The position numbers were made by a program, and so were the translations under genes. A stretch of 64,000 nt of DNA from Pelagibius sp964472095 (GTDB taxonomy: Bacteria > Pseudomonadota > Alphaproteobacteria > Kiloniellales > Kiloniellaceae): NCBI GenBank assembly GCA_964472095.1, contig CAYYIV010000001.1:62001-126000 (forward strand), in the 5' to 3' direction. A model generated the notes under the pieces. It had not been told where the DNA came from, did no database searches, and worked only from the letters and a program-made list of their open reading frames with translations. Below, piece by piece: positions 1 to 9,677 of the stretch; the first letter of the stretch is position 1, and every line of letters begins with the position of its first letter.

Positions 1-1374
1 GCCTTCAACAAGTGGAGCCTGGGCGAAGAGTTCTGCATCAAGGCGCTGGGTTTCACCCGCGCGGAGCTGGAGGACGTCTCCTTCGACATGCTCTCGGCTC
101 TCGGCTTCACCAAGGAAGAAGTCGACGCCGCCAACGCCCACTGCTGCGGCGCCATGACCCTGGAACGCGCGCCCGGCCTGCTCGACGAGCACCTGCCGGT
201 GTTCGACTGCGCCAACGCCTGCGGGCGGCACGGCAAGCGCTACCTCTCCGTCAAGAGCCACATCCGCATGATGGCGGCGGCACAGCCCTTCATCTCCGGC
301 GCCATCTCCAAGACCATCAATATGGCCAACGATGCCACGGTGGAAGACTGCAAGGACGCGTACATGCTGTCCTGGCGGCTCGGTCTCAAGGCCAACGCGC
401 TCTACCGCGACGGCTCCAAGCTGTCGCAGCCGATGACCTCCAGCATCCTCGACGACATCACCGACGACGATGAGGAAAGCCTGGCCGAGAAGGTGGCGGC
501 GGCTAGTCAGCCGGAACGCGCGCAGATCGTCGCCGAACGCATCATCGAGCGCATCGTCGAACGTGCCCAAGACCGCAAGCGCTTGCCGCAGCGGCGCAAG
601 GGCTACACCCAGAAGGCCATCGTTGGCGGTCACAAGGTCTACCTGCGCACCGGCGAATACGAAGACGGCGCGGTCGGCGAGATCTTCATCGACATGCACA
701 AGGAAGGCGCCGCCTTCCGCAGCCTGATGAACAACTTCGCCATCGCCATCTCCATCGGCCTGCAGTACGGCGTGCCGCTGGAGGAATACGTCGAAGCCTT
801 CACCTTCACGCGTTTCGAACCCTCGGGCATGGTCGACGGTAACGACGCCATCAAGATGGCGACCTCCGTGCTCGATTATATTTTCCGGGAGCTTGCGATC
901 TCTTATCTCGACCGCAACGACCTCGCCCATGTGGAGCCGGCAGACATCATGCCGGACAGCCTGGGCAAGGGCGACGGCCAGGGGGATCTGCCCGGCGAAG
1001 CAGTCGCCGAGACCATGCGGCGCTTCGCCTCCAAGGGCTATGTGCGCAATCAGCTTCTGGTCCTGAACGGCGGCGTCGCCAACGGCACCACGGGCATGAG
1101 TGTTGGGATCGGGTCAAGGACCCAGACCAGCACCACCACCGTGACCGCCAGCGGCGTCTCCCAAGAGCTCGTCGGCTCCACAGGCTCCGCCGAAGCCTAT
1201 GCCGTCGAGGCCACAATCGTCCGCGAAGTCGATACCCGTCTGGAGCGCGTGCGCGAAGCACGCATGAAAGGCTACGTAGGCGACTCTTGCGGCGAGTGCG
1301 GCAACTTTACGCTGGTCCGCAATGGCACCTGTCTCAAGTGCGCCACCTGCGGCGCGACCAGTGGCTGCTCATGA
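1..1374 (+). CDS. nrdJ: Adenosylcobalamin-dependent (class II) ribonucleotide reductase, C-terminal part
   Basis: The reading frame is open from base 1, so the 5' end lies outside the window; 457 residues are visible. The protein reduces ribonucleotides to deoxyribonucleotides with coenzyme B12 and works with or without oxygen. The visible part contains the long alphaproteobacterial NrdJ tail and ends in a cysteine-rich element (CGECGNF, then CLKCATCG), the expected C-terminal redox/zinc-ribbon tail. Any cobalamin riboswitch would be upstream and cannot be seen. A strong hairpin terminator follows 75 bases after the stop. Internal ATG codons such as the one at position 88 are not starts, since the homologous sequence continues to the window edge. 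Confidence 0.93.
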   Translation, partial: AFNKWSLGEEFCIKALGFTRAELEDVSFDMLSALGFTKEEVDAANAHCCGAMTLERAPGLLDEHLPVFDCANACGRHGKRYLSVKSHIRMMAAAQPFISGAISKTINMANDATVEDCKDAYMLSWRLGLKANALYRDGSKLSQPMTSSILDDITDDDEESLAEKVAAASQPERAQIVAERIIERIVERAQDRKRLPQRRKGYTQKAIVGGHKVYLRTGEYEDGAVGEIFIDMHKEGAAFRSLMNNFAIAISIGLQYGVPLEEYVEAFTFTRFEPSGMVDGNDAIKMATSVLDYIFRELAISYLDRNDLAHVEPADIMPDSLGKGDGQGDLPGEAVAETMRRFASKGYVRNQLLVLNGGVANGTTGMSVGIGSRTQTSTTTVTASGVSQELVGSTGSAEAYAVEATIVREVDTRLERVREARMKGYVGDSCGECGNFTLVRNGTCLKCATCGATSGCS

Positions 1375-1449
1375 AGAGCAGGAGGACAGTAACTCAAGTA
1401 GAGTCTCCTACCTGTATGACTCACGTCTGAGTTCTCCCTGTGAACTGAA

Positions 1450-1482
1450 GGGGTGCCGCGGCGGTGGCACCCCCTTCTTTTT
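1450..1482 (+). terminator. Intrinsic terminator of nrdJ
   Basis: GGGGTGCC (1450-1457) pairs with GGCACCCC (1466-1473) around an 8-base loop and is followed by a T-rich run ending near 1482. It sits between nrdJ and the convergent permease gene. On the opposite strand the T run is missing, so it mainly serves nrdJ. Confidence 0.85.
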
Positions 1483-1502
1483 GGCAGTGCGCCGAGAGCC
1501 CT

Positions 1503-3302
1503 CTATCCCAAGGGCCAGAAGATCGGGATGACCAGCGTCGCCGTGGCCCAGAGCAGAATGTTCAACGGCAGGCCGATCTTGACGAAGTCGATGAAGCGGT
1601 AGCCGCCGGCGCTGTAGACGAAGGTGTTGGTCTGGTAGCCGATCGGCGTGGCGAAGCTGGCACTGGCCGCGAACATCACGGCGACCACGAAGGGCCGCGG
1701 ATCGACGCCGAGCTGAACCGCCAGGCCGGCGGCAATGGGTGTCAGGAGGATCGCCGCAGCGTTGTTGCTCATGATCTCCGTAAACGCCGAAGTAATGAGA
1801 TAGATTGCCGAGAGGACCGCGAGGGGGCCAAGCGACCCGGCGACCAGGGCAAGGTTCTCGACGATCAGCATCGCCGCGCCGGTCTTCGCCATCGCCGTGC
1901 CGATAGCCAGCATGCCAAAGATCAGCATGAGGATGTTCCAGCGGATTGCGCCATAGGCTTCCTCTACGCTGAGACAGCGCAGGGCGACCACTGCCGTCGC
2001 GGCCATCAGGGCCAGCGCCACAATCGGCAAGATTTCAAAAGCTGAAAGCCCCATGACCAGGAGCACGGCGAGAATCGCGATCGGCGCCTTATCCCGCCGC
2101 AGCGGCCGCCCGCTCGGATGCGTGAGATTGACCAGCTCCTTGTAGTCGAAGAGTCGCTTCATGCTGTCAGGCGAACCTTCCAGCAGCAGCGTGTCGCCCA
2201 TGCGCAGGCTGACATCGTCGAAATTGCCGGAAAGCCCCGCACCATGGCGATGGATGGCGAGGATGTAGGCACCGTAGAGGCGGCGCAGATTGAGGTCCAC
2301 AACCGGCCGGCCGAGAAAGCGCGATTGCGGTCCGACGACGCCTTCCATCACCACGGTTTCGCGCGCGCCGATCGGCTCGATGGCGTGCACCGCGCGGCCA
2401 CCGAAGGCGACGTCCCCGGCTTCGCGCAGACCCAGCATGTCGCCGACCTTGCTGCGGACAACCAAGCGGTCGCCGGGTTGCAGGACGGCATCGTCCAACT
2501 CGCCGTTCAGGGAGCGGTCGCGGCGGATCAGGTCGATGACGCGCAGGCCGCGCGCCTCGCTGAAGCCGGCGTCCTTCAGACGCTTGCCGGCCAGCGGGGA
2601 GTCGAGCGGAATGAGGACGTCAGCCATGAAATGCCGGTCCTCGGAGCGAGGCAGGATGTCGGCGAGGATTTCGCGGTCGGGCAACAGCCAGCGGCCGGCA
2701 AGCAGGAGGTAGACGATGCCGACGCCTCCCATGATGACGCCTGCCGCGGTGATTTCGAACATCCCGAAGGGCTCGAGCCCCTGCTGCTGCGCCACGCCGT
2801 CGACCAGAATGTTGGTCGAGGTCCCAACCAGCGTGGTGGTGCCGCCGAAGATGCTGGCAAAGGAAAGTGGGATCAGCAGCTTGGTCGGTGCCATGTCGAG
2901 GGACCTGGCCAGCATGATGACCACCGGCGTCAGCAGCACCACGACCGGCGTGTTGTTGATGAAGGCCGACAGAAACATGACGCTGACCATCATCAGTGCC
3001 ACCGAGAGCAGCGGAGAGTGTGTGCTGGCCTTGGTGACCGTCCTTCCGAGACTGTCGATCACGCCGGTGCGTTCAAGTCCGGCGCTGAGCACGAACATGG
3101 CGGCGACGGTGATGGGTGCCGAATTGCTGAAAACGGCCAGGGCGTCGCCGGTGTCGAGAATACCTGTCGCCAGCAACACGCCGACGGCGCAAAGCGCGAC
3201 GACATCGGGTGCCATGCGTTCGCGGACGAAACCGAAGAACACCACGACGACCAGAACGAGCACGATACCAATCTGCACTGCTGGCCAATCGAAGACGTGC
3301 AT
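1503..3302 (-). CDS. SLC13-family (anion/dicarboxylate-type) permease with two RCK_C domains
   Basis: A 599-residue integral membrane protein. Hydrophobic segments flank two cytoplasmic RCK_C (TrkA_C) domains at about residues 224-290 and 315-385, an arrangement typical of the SLC13/ArsB-like 'SLC13 family permease' group. The repeated substrate/Na+-site signatures are visible: INNTPVV near 115, GTSTNIL near 160 and SNNAAAILLTP in the second half. The likely substrate is an inorganic anion or dicarboxylate (sulfate-type transporters share this layout), but sequence alone does not fix it. The ATG at 3302 is preceded by AAGGTGAG. No operon partner; it converges on nrdJ. Confidence 0.85.
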   Translation of the reverse strand: MHVFDWPAVQIGIVLVLVVVVFFGFVRERMAPDVVALCAVGVLLATGILDTGDALAVFSNSAPITVAAMFVLSAGLERTGVIDSLGRTVTKASTHSPLLSVALMMVSVMFLSAFINNTPVVVLLTPVVIMLARSLDMAPTKLLIPLSFASIFGGTTTLVGTSTNILVDGVAQQQGLEPFGMFEITAAGVIMGGVGIVYLLLAGRWLLPDREILADILPRSEDRHFMADVLIPLDSPLAGKRLKDAGFSEARGLRVIDLIRRDRSLNGELDDAVLQPGDRLVVRSKVGDMLGLREAGDVAFGGRAVHAIEPIGARETVVMEGVVGPQSRFLGRPVVDLNLRRLYGAYILAIHRHGAGLSGNFDDVSLRMGDTLLLEGSPDSMKRLFDYKELVNLTHPSGRPLRRDKAPIAILAVLLVMGLSAFEILPIVALALMAATAVVALRCLSVEEAYGAIRWNILMLIFGMLAIGTAMAKTGAAMLIVENLALVAGSLGPLAVLSAIYLITSAFTEIMSNNAAAILLTPIAAGLAVQLGVDPRPFVVAVMFAASASFATPIGYQTNTFVYSAGGYRFIDFVKIGLPLNILLWATATLVIPIFWPLG

Positions 3303-3462
3303 ACGAGCTCACCTTCACAGATCCTGTCGCCGAACGGAACCGGCACAAATATCCACTGCTTTCGGGAAGGCGTCCACTGCCGCTTGTCTTGGAGGCTAGG
3401 TCAATTTGGTGGCGCCACAGGGCTATGGAGCCCCGTACCGGCGGACGACCGCTGCGTCGAAT

Positions 3463-5274
3463 CTAGGCTTCGTCCTCGACGCTGTCCGGCACCTCGCCGG
3501 ACATCACACGCTGCGGCGGCAGCACAAAGCTCACCCGCGTCCCCTTGCCGACCTCGCTTTCCAGCATAAGTTCGCCGCCGTGCAGGTCAACCAGCTGCTT
3601 AACGATCGACAGGCCGAGGCCCGTGCCGTCCTGCGGGCGGCCCTGGTCGCGGGCGACCTGCTCGAAAGGCTGCAGGACGCGCTCCAGGTCCGCCGCCGGG
3701 ATGCCGACACCGCTGTCCGCCACGAAAACTTCGATGCCACCGTCGCCCGTCGGCTGCGCGCCCAGGATCACCTCACCACCGCTCGGCGTATGGCGGACGG
3801 CGTTGGACAGCAGGTTGATGAGGATCTGGCGCAGGGCCCGCTCGTCGGCGAGGATCGTCGCCCTTCCGGGCGGAAAGGCAAGGCGCAGCGCGACCCCCTT
3901 ACTGGCGCAGTTCTCGCGAAACATGGCGGCGCTCTCCTCCAGAGTCTCGGTCAGCGCGATCCAGGCGTCGTTCAACTTCACGGCACCGGCCTCGATGCGT
4001 GAAAGATCGAGCAGATCGTTGATCAACGCCAGCAGATGGCGCGCGCTGGTCCGAATGTCCTTCAGGTATTCCGTATAGCGGTCGGAACCGATCTTGCCGA
4101 AGGTCTCCGCGAGGATCACCTCGGAGAACCCGAGCACAGCGTTGAGCGGTGTGCGCAGTTCGTGGCTCATGTTGGCGAGGAAAGCGGACTTTGAGCGATT
4201 GGCCTCCTCGGCGCGCAGCCGCGCCTCCTGCTCGTCACGTTTCGAGCGTTCCATGGCCTCGGCCATGACATTGAAGGAGGTCTGCAGGTCGCGCACCTCC
4301 TCCGGCACCAGGAAACCGGTGCTGACCCGGGTGCGCGACTCGGTGTTGCCGGCTGCCATGCGGCGCACCGCCCGGGAGACGGCCTGCAGCGGCCGCGTCA
4401 TGTAGAAGGCGACGAGGTAGCCGATCACCAGCGAGGCCAGCATGCCGATGGCGACGACGATCAGCGCCGAGTGGGTAACCCTTGCAGCCCGCTCGCGCAG
4501 CTCCTCGACCGGCTGCACGACCAAGACTCCCCAACCGACTCCTTCGACCGGCGTGTAGCCGGCAATTACCTCGGCCTGCAGTGCAGTAGACACGAAAGTG
4601 GCCACCCCGGCGCGCCCTTCCCGAATCTGCTGCACCGGCACGATCGCCGCGAGGCTTCGCCGCTCGCGCTGCCAGTCCGCATTCGGATGCGCGAGCACCT
4701 GGCCGTTCTGGTCGACGATCACCGCATAACCCTTGCGGCCGAAAGCGATGGTGGCCGCCAGGTCGACGAAGAAATCGGTGTAGAGGGAAGCAACCGACAG
4801 CTGGCCGTCCCGCAGCGCGGCGAGATAGAGGATGGGAGCCCCTGTGGCGCCGGCCATCACCGGACTGAACGTGGCAGTCGCCTGTGTGGCGAGATCGCCG
4901 AAGAGGGCAATCTCGGCATCGTTCAGTCGTTCCGGGCAGCGGTTGTCGAAGCTGTCGAGGCGCCGCTGCAGCTGGCCGCTGGCGACTTCGAACACGCAGA
5001 CATTGCGGAAATTGAGGCCCTGGATCAGATCCTCGGCACCCTCGACCTCACCCTGTTTGATCAGGTTGCCGTGGATCAGCCTGAAGGTGGCGGTAACCTC
5101 GTCATGATAGTTCCGCAGCGCGACGCCGAGAGTTTCGGCAATCAGCAGGTGACGCTCGCGCACGTCCTCCAGCTCGTTGGTCATCGACTGCGAGTGCGGC
5201 CAGAGCCAGAACAGCACCAGCGGCACCGTGGTAACCAGGCTGAAAATGAGCAGCAGGAGGTAGCGCAGCTTCAA
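3463..5274 (-). CDS. Membrane sensor histidine kinase (dCache-HAMP-HisKA-HATPase)
   Basis: A 603-residue kinase. One transmembrane helix lies at residues 3-24, followed by a periplasmic sensing region of about 240 residues (double-Cache-like, inferred from size and the VIVDQNGQVLAHP pattern), a second helix around 270-293, HAMP, then HisKA with phospho-acceptor His371 in FLANMSHELRTP, and HATPase with an N-box (NLLSNAVRH), DSGVGIP and GTGLGLSIVKQLV. The start is a TTG with AGGAGG nine bases upstream; no ATG fits better. No response regulator is adjacent, so it is an orphan kinase here. The stimulus is unknown. Confidence 0.9.
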   Translation of the reverse strand: MKLRYLLLLIFSLVTTVPLVLFWLWPHSQSMTNELEDVRERHLLIAETLGVALRNYHDEVTATFRLIHGNLIKQGEVEGAEDLIQGLNFRNVCVFEVASGQLQRRLDSFDNRCPERLNDAEIALFGDLATQATATFSPVMAGATGAPILYLAALRDGQLSVASLYTDFFVDLAATIAFGRKGYAVIVDQNGQVLAHPNADWQRERRSLAAIVPVQQIREGRAGVATFVSTALQAEVIAGYTPVEGVGWGVLVVQPVEELRERAARVTHSALIVVAIGMLASLVIGYLVAFYMTRPLQAVSRAVRRMAAGNTESRTRVSTGFLVPEEVRDLQTSFNVMAEAMERSKRDEQEARLRAEEANRSKSAFLANMSHELRTPLNAVLGFSEVILAETFGKIGSDRYTEYLKDIRTSARHLLALINDLLDLSRIEAGAVKLNDAWIALTETLEESAAMFRENCASKGVALRLAFPPGRATILADERALRQILINLLSNAVRHTPSGGEVILGAQPTGDGGIEVFVADSGVGIPAADLERVLQPFEQVARDQGRPQDGTGLGLSIVKQLVDLHGGELMLESEVGKGTRVSFVLPPQRVMSGEVPDSVEDEA

Positions 5275-5635
5275 CGCGGCGGCCTCCTCTCGGCAGCTGC
5301 CGTGCCGCGGTGCGGCCGGGTCCGGCAGGCATTCGATTCCGGGCCCAGCTGCTTCAGCGCTTCAGCCACCGACCTCAGTTCCGGATTGTTCCATTCGAGC
5401 AGTATAGTGGCCTTTTGCGGGGACTGCTTCCATTCGAAGTGCCGCCCCCGCCGTTTTGCCGCGATCTCTCGCCCGGGGCGTCCACATGCCCTGCCGGCTG
5501 AAACCCCGGGCTGTGGCCGCGTCGCCAACCGGCGCGACGATGTCGCTCGCCGGGCTTGTGGGCCTGCGGGGGGCAAGGCTATGCTCCCGCCCGCTTTCTC
5601 GGAATTCCCAAGCTTTTCAATGGAGGACCCGCCAA
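5275..5635. promoter_or_regulatory. Divergent intergenic region between kinase and ridA-like gene
   Basis: These 361 bases separate two divergently transcribed genes and must hold both promoters. I see the kinase Shine-Dalgarno at the left edge and the RidA one (GGAGG, about 5622) at the right edge. Overlapping frames here have no recognisable protein. No clear operator or hairpin was found. Confidence 0.4.
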
Positions 5636-6103
5636 ATGGCTGGAGAGGTAGACGCCCGGCTCGCAAAACTCGGCATCGACGTTCCCGTCGCCGCCGCCCC
5701 GGTAGCCAACTATGTCGGCTACGTGCAGACCGGCAGCCTGGTTTTCGTCTCCGGCCAGGTCCCCATCAAGGACGGCAAGTTCCAGTATCAGGGCAAGCTC
5801 GGCGACGGCATGTCGCTGGAGGATGCCCAGGCGGCCGCGCGGCTTTGCGCGATCAATATCGTGGCCCAGGTGAAAGCGGCCTGCGGCGGCGACCTGGACC
5901 GCGTCAAGCGCGTGGTCAAGCTGACTGGATTCGTCAACTCCACCGGCGACTTCACCGACCAGCCGAAAGTGGTTAACGGCGCTTCCGACCTCATGGTCGA
6001 GGTGTTCGGCGACAAGGGCAAGCATTCCCGCGCCGCCGTCTCCGCCGCCGCGCTGCCCGCCGGCGTCGCCGTCGAGGTCGAGGCGGTGGTGGAAATATCG
6101 TAA
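5636..6103 (+). CDS. RidA/YjgF/YER057c/UK114-family protein
   Basis: A 155-residue cytosolic protein of the RidA superfamily, whose best-known members hydrolyse reactive enamine/imine intermediates released by PLP enzymes. The family pattern is clear: SGQVPIKDGK, then a C-terminal half ending in the usual beta strand (VEVEAVVEIS). It belongs to the longer 'endoribonuclease L-PSP-like' subgroup of about 150 residues and not to archetypal 130-residue RidA, so enamine deaminase activity is likely but unproven. I chose ATG 5636 because GGAGG precedes it by 9 bases and the upstream in-frame extension is low-complexity and unlike the family. The glutamine-synthetase-like gene follows on the same strand. 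Confidence 0.88.
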   Translation: MAGEVDARLAKLGIDVPVAAAPVANYVGYVQTGSLVFVSGQVPIKDGKFQYQGKLGDGMSLEDAQAAARLCAINIVAQVKAACGGDLDRVKRVVKLTGFVNSTGDFTDQPKVVNGASDLMVEVFGDKGKHSRAAVSAAALPAGVAVEVEAVVEIS

Positions 6104-6177
6104 CGACAGAAAGGCTGCATTCCCCGGGGGCCGATCTCTCTTGACGGTCGAGCCGGCCTCCGGGCCAAATAACCATC

Positions 6178-7554
6178 ATGCCTGACACAACCCAAAAGCT
6201 GCCCGCCGAGGCGGCACGGTTTCTGAGTCGCTACCCCGCCACGGGGTCACTCGACGCCATCTTCCCCGACCTCTCCGGCGTGATCCGCGGCAAGCGCTAT
6301 CCCATCGCCGAGCTGGGCAAGGTGATGGAAAGCGGCTTTGCCATCCCCGGCTCCGTCTTCATGCTCGATACCCAGGGCGAGAGCCACGATCCCGACGGCA
6401 TCGGCTTTTCCGACGGCGACCCCGACTGCCAGGTGAAGATCATTCCCGGCACCCTGATGCCGGTGCCCTGGGCCCAGCGCCCGCTGGCGCAGGTCATGAT
6501 CACCCTCATCGACGAGGACGGCGAGCCCTACTACTACGAGCCGCGCAACGTGCTGCGCCGGGTCGCCCAGCGCCTCGAGGATCTCGGCCTGCACCCGGTG
6601 GTCGCCTTCGAGCTGGAGTTCTACCTGATCGACCGCGAGCGCCTGCCTGGCGGCGTGCCGCAGCCGCCGATCTCCCCGGCCACCGGCCGCCGCGACTTCG
6701 GTACCCAGGTCTACGGCATGAAGACGCTGGACGCCTACGACGCCATGCTGGACGACATCACCAAGGCCTGCGCCATCCAGGAGGTGCCGACCGGCGCGGT
6801 GACGGCGGAGTACGCCGCCGGCCAGTTCGAGATCAACCTGGAGCACGTCGACGACCCGATCCAAGCCGCCGACGACTGCGTGCTGTTCAAGCGCATCGTG
6901 CAGGGCGTCGCGCAGAAGCACGGCTTCCAGGCCACCTTCATGGCCAAGCCCTACGTGGAGCGTGCCGGCAACGGCCTGCACATGCACGTCAGCCTGCTGG
7001 ACAAGGACGGCCGCAATGTCTTCGACGGCGGCAAAGAGATTGCCAGCGACACCCTGCGCCACGCCATCGGCGGCGTGCTGCAGGTGCTGCCTGAATCCAT
7101 GGCTTTCCTGGCGCCGAACATCAATTCCTACCGCCGCTACCTGCCGGACATCTTCGTGCCGACCCAGCGCAGCTGGGGCTTCGAGAACCGCTCGGTGGCC
7201 CTGCGCGTCCCCGCCGGCGGCGGCGACGCCCGGCGCATCGAACACCGCGTCGCCGGCGCCGACGCCAATCCCTACCTGGCGCTGGCTACTCTCCTGGCCG
7301 GCATCCACAAGGGCATCGTCGAGAAGATCGACCCGGGCGATCCCTGGGACGGCAACGCGGCAATGGAGTACGACGACGACCTGCCGTTCCGCCCGGCCCG
7401 TGCCTATGAGAAGCTGACGGCGACCTGTGGTCTCGCCGACTACTTCGGCGCCGACTATTTGCGTGCCTACGCGGCCTGCAAGGACGCCGAGCTCGAAAGT
7501 TTCGAAACGCAGATCTCACCGCTGGAATACACCTGGTTCCTGCAGGCCGACTGA
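6178..7554 (+). CDS. Glutamine synthetase-family ligase (gamma-glutamylpolyamine synthetase-like)
   Basis: A 458-residue member of the GlnA superfamily. The beta-Grasp-like N-terminus is followed by the catalytic (alpha/beta)8 region with ELEFYL (metal ligands), NGLHMHVSL (glutamate-binding loop), PNINSYRRY and the ENRSVALRVP strand. It resembles PuuA-type enzymes, which ligate glutamate to putrescine or other amines, more than housekeeping GlnA; the NHMH-type metal motif is present. It lies 74 bases downstream of the RidA gene on the same strand, a pairing compatible with amine or amino-acid catabolism. The exact amine substrate cannot be read from the sequence. Confidence 0.85.
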   Translation: MPDTTQKLPAEAARFLSRYPATGSLDAIFPDLSGVIRGKRYPIAELGKVMESGFAIPGSVFMLDTQGESHDPDGIGFSDGDPDCQVKIIPGTLMPVPWAQRPLAQVMITLIDEDGEPYYYEPRNVLRRVAQRLEDLGLHPVVAFELEFYLIDRERLPGGVPQPPISPATGRRDFGTQVYGMKTLDAYDAMLDDITKACAIQEVPTGAVTAEYAAGQFEINLEHVDDPIQAADDCVLFKRIVQGVAQKHGFQATFMAKPYVERAGNGLHMHVSLLDKDGRNVFDGGKEIASDTLRHAIGGVLQVLPESMAFLAPNINSYRRYLPDIFVPTQRSWGFENRSVALRVPAGGGDARRIEHRVAGADANPYLALATLLAGIHKGIVEKIDPGDPWDGNAAMEYDDDLPFRPARAYEKLTATCGLADYFGADYLRAYAACKDAELESFETQISPLEYTWFLQAD

Positions 7555-7636
7555 GCGCATGCCTCTTGTTTCCCGCGCCACCGGCGTCATCTCATAGAGC
7601 ATGACCCGTAACGACGCGGGAGGCGGGGACAGCACG

Positions 7637-8800
7637 ATGCCGGATGGAAGCGACAGCCTGGCCGTCAAGGTCGTCAGCCGCATCGCCGAGGTGCCGGCCG
7701 CCGAGTGGGATGCCTGCGCCGGCGACAATCCCTTCGTCAGCCATGCCTTCCTGAGCGCCCTGGAGGACAGCGGCTCGGCGACGGCGGAGACCGGCTGGCT
7801 GCCGCAGCACCTCGTCCTGCCGGACCCGAAAGGGGGGCTGCTGGGCTGCGCGCCGCTCTACCTGAAGAGCCACTCCTACGGCGAGTATGTCTTCGACTGG
7901 AACTGGGCCGATGCCTACGAGCGCGCCGGCGGGCGCTACTATCCGAAACTGCAGTGCTCTGTGCCCTTCACCCCGGCGGCCGGCCCGCGCCTGCTGGTGA
8001 ACCCCGCGGCCGATTGCCAGGAGGTGGAGGCCGGCCTGGTCGCCGCCATGCTGGAGCTGGCGCGGCGCCACCAAGCCTCCTCCCTGCACATTACCTTTCC
8101 GCCCAAGGCCCAGTACGACCGCCTCGGCGAATTCGGCCTGCTGCAGCGCCTGGGGGTGCAGTACCACTGGCGGAACAACGACTACGCCGACTTCGATGCC
8201 TTCCTCGCCGCGCTCGCCTCGCGCAAGCGCAAGGCGATCAGGAAGGAGCGCCGCAAGGTGGCGGAAAGCGGCGTGCGCCTCAAGGCCCTCTGCGGCGGCG
8301 AGATCGCGCCGCGCCACTGGGACGCCTTTTTCGGTTTCTACATGGCGACCGCCGACCGCAAGTGGGGTCAACCCTATCTGACGCGCGACTTCTTCCACCT
8401 GCTGGGCGAACGCCTCGGCGAGCGGGTGGTGCTGATCATGGCGGACTACGAGGGCGAGCCGGTGGCCGGCGCGCTGAACCTGAAGTCCGACGACACCCTC
8501 TTCGGGCGCAACTGGGGTTCGCTCGGGCACTTCCGCTTCCTGCACTTCGAGACCTGCTACTACCAGGCCATCGACTACGCCATCGCCCACGGCCTGAAGA
8601 CCGTGGAGGCCGGCGCCCAGGGCGAGCACAAGATCCAGCGCGGCTACCTGCCGACCGCCACCTACAGCGCCCACTGGATCGCCGATCCCGGCCTCAGCCA
8701 CGCCGTCGGGGAGTTCCTGGTCCGCGAGCGCCGCGCCCAGCAGCGCCAGATCGACGCGCTGGAGGACTGGAGCCCCTTCAAGGAGGGTTGCCAGGAATAG
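7637..8800 (+). CDS. COG3146-type GNAT-fold N-acyltransferase
   Basis: A 387-residue predicted cytosolic acyltransferase of the FemAB/GNAT-like group annotated as 'GNAT family N-acetyltransferase' (COG3146). Recognisable parts are an N-terminal NPFVSHAFLSALE segment, the YGEYVFDWNWADAYERAG block, a basic stretch SRKRKAIRKERRKV and a C-terminal AGAQGEHKIQRGYLP element. Its biological substrate is not established. ATG 7637 is preferred over ATG 7601 because the protein core begins after it and a purine-rich GGGGAC lies upstream; the longer start is possible. Transcribed with its upstream and downstream neighbours. Confidence 0.8.
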   Translation: MPDGSDSLAVKVVSRIAEVPAAEWDACAGDNPFVSHAFLSALEDSGSATAETGWLPQHLVLPDPKGGLLGCAPLYLKSHSYGEYVFDWNWADAYERAGGRYYPKLQCSVPFTPAAGPRLLVNPAADCQEVEAGLVAAMLELARRHQASSLHITFPPKAQYDRLGEFGLLQRLGVQYHWRNNDYADFDAFLAALASRKRKAIRKERRKVAESGVRLKALCGGEIAPRHWDAFFGFYMATADRKWGQPYLTRDFFHLLGERLGERVVLIMADYEGEPVAGALNLKSDDTLFGRNWGSLGHFRFLHFETCYYQAIDYAIAHGLKTVEAGAQGEHKIQRGYLPTATYSAHWIADPGLSHAVGEFLVRERRAQQRQIDALEDWSPFKEGCQE

Positions 8801-8879
8801 GCCGGGCGGCCCATAGCCAGGACAGTTGCAAAGCGGCTAGGATTACACCGCCTTGCCGAGCCGACACCGGAGAACGCCC

Positions 8880-9659
8880 GTGCTGCGCTGGAAATCCTTG
8901 GTTTTCGCAATCGCCCTCGCCTTCTGGAGCGCCTTGCCACGCCCGGCCGCTGCGGTCGACCTCGCCCTCGTGCTGCTGAACGACGTCTCCCGCAGCATGG
9001 ACGAGAGCGAGTTCGCCCTGGTGAAGGCCGGATACCGGGCGGCCTTCGCGGACCCGGGCGTCATCGCTGCCTTGATCGGCAACAGCAACGGGATCGCGGT
9101 GGCCTATGTCGAGTTCTCCGGCAAGGACGAGATCCAGCTGGTGCAGGATTGGCAGCTGCTGACCGACGCCGCCTCCGCGCGGGCCTTCGGCGAGGCCATC
9201 GCCGAGGCGCCGCGCTCCAGCGCCGGCAACACCGCACTCTCCGCCGGCATCGCGGAGGCCGCGCGGCTGCTTCTGGACAGCGACTTCGGGGCGGCCCGGC
9301 GGGTCATCGACGTCGTCAGCGACCATCCGAGCGACGGCGGCCGCTCCGCCGCGATCCGTGACGCCGCCGTCGCCGCCGGCATCACCATCAATGCCCTCGC
9401 CATTATCGACGAGCGGCCGATCGGCACCATCGACGGCCAGCTGACCTACTCCAGCGCCCGCTGGAGCAGCGAAAGCGTCGTCGAGTTCTACCTGCGCAAC
9501 GTGGTCGGCGGCCCCGGCAGCTTCGCCGTCGAGGCACGCGACTTCGCGGTCTTCGGCGAGGCGCTGAAACGCAAGCTGCTGCTGGAATTCATCGCCAATC
9601 CGGCACCCGGCGAAATGGACGGAGCGGTCTTCAAGATCGCCGCCGCAAGCGGCAACTGA
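8880..9659 (+). CDS. Secreted DUF1194 (von Willebrand A-like) protein
   Basis: A 259-residue exported protein. The N-terminus VLRWKSLVFAIALAFW..AAA is a signal peptide with likely cleavage after the alanines. The mature part begins with a VWA-like fold carrying a MIDAS-type DVSRSM motif and later DVVSDHPSDGGRS, typical of DUF1194 proteins of alphaproteobacteria. The function is unknown; VWA domains usually bind metal and a protein partner. I prefer GTG 8880, with GGAGA six bases upstream, over the TTG at 8853, because it removes a basic extension before the signal peptide. Confidence 0.8.
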   Translation: MLRWKSLVFAIALAFWSALPRPAAAVDLALVLLNDVSRSMDESEFALVKAGYRAAFADPGVIAALIGNSNGIAVAYVEFSGKDEIQLVQDWQLLTDAASARAFGEAIAEAPRSSAGNTALSAGIAEAARLLLDSDFGAARRVIDVVSDHPSDGGRSAAIRDAAVAAGITINALAIIDERPIGTIDGQLTYSSARWSSESVVEFYLRNVVGGPGSFAVEARDFAVFGEALKRKLLLEFIANPAPGEMDGAVFKIAAASGN

Positions 9660-9677
9660 GCGGCGGTTGAGGGGCGT

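Noticed and set aside
2118..3569. Plus-strand frame opposite the SLC13 permease
   Set aside because: His/Asp/Gln-rich antisense shadow with no family match.
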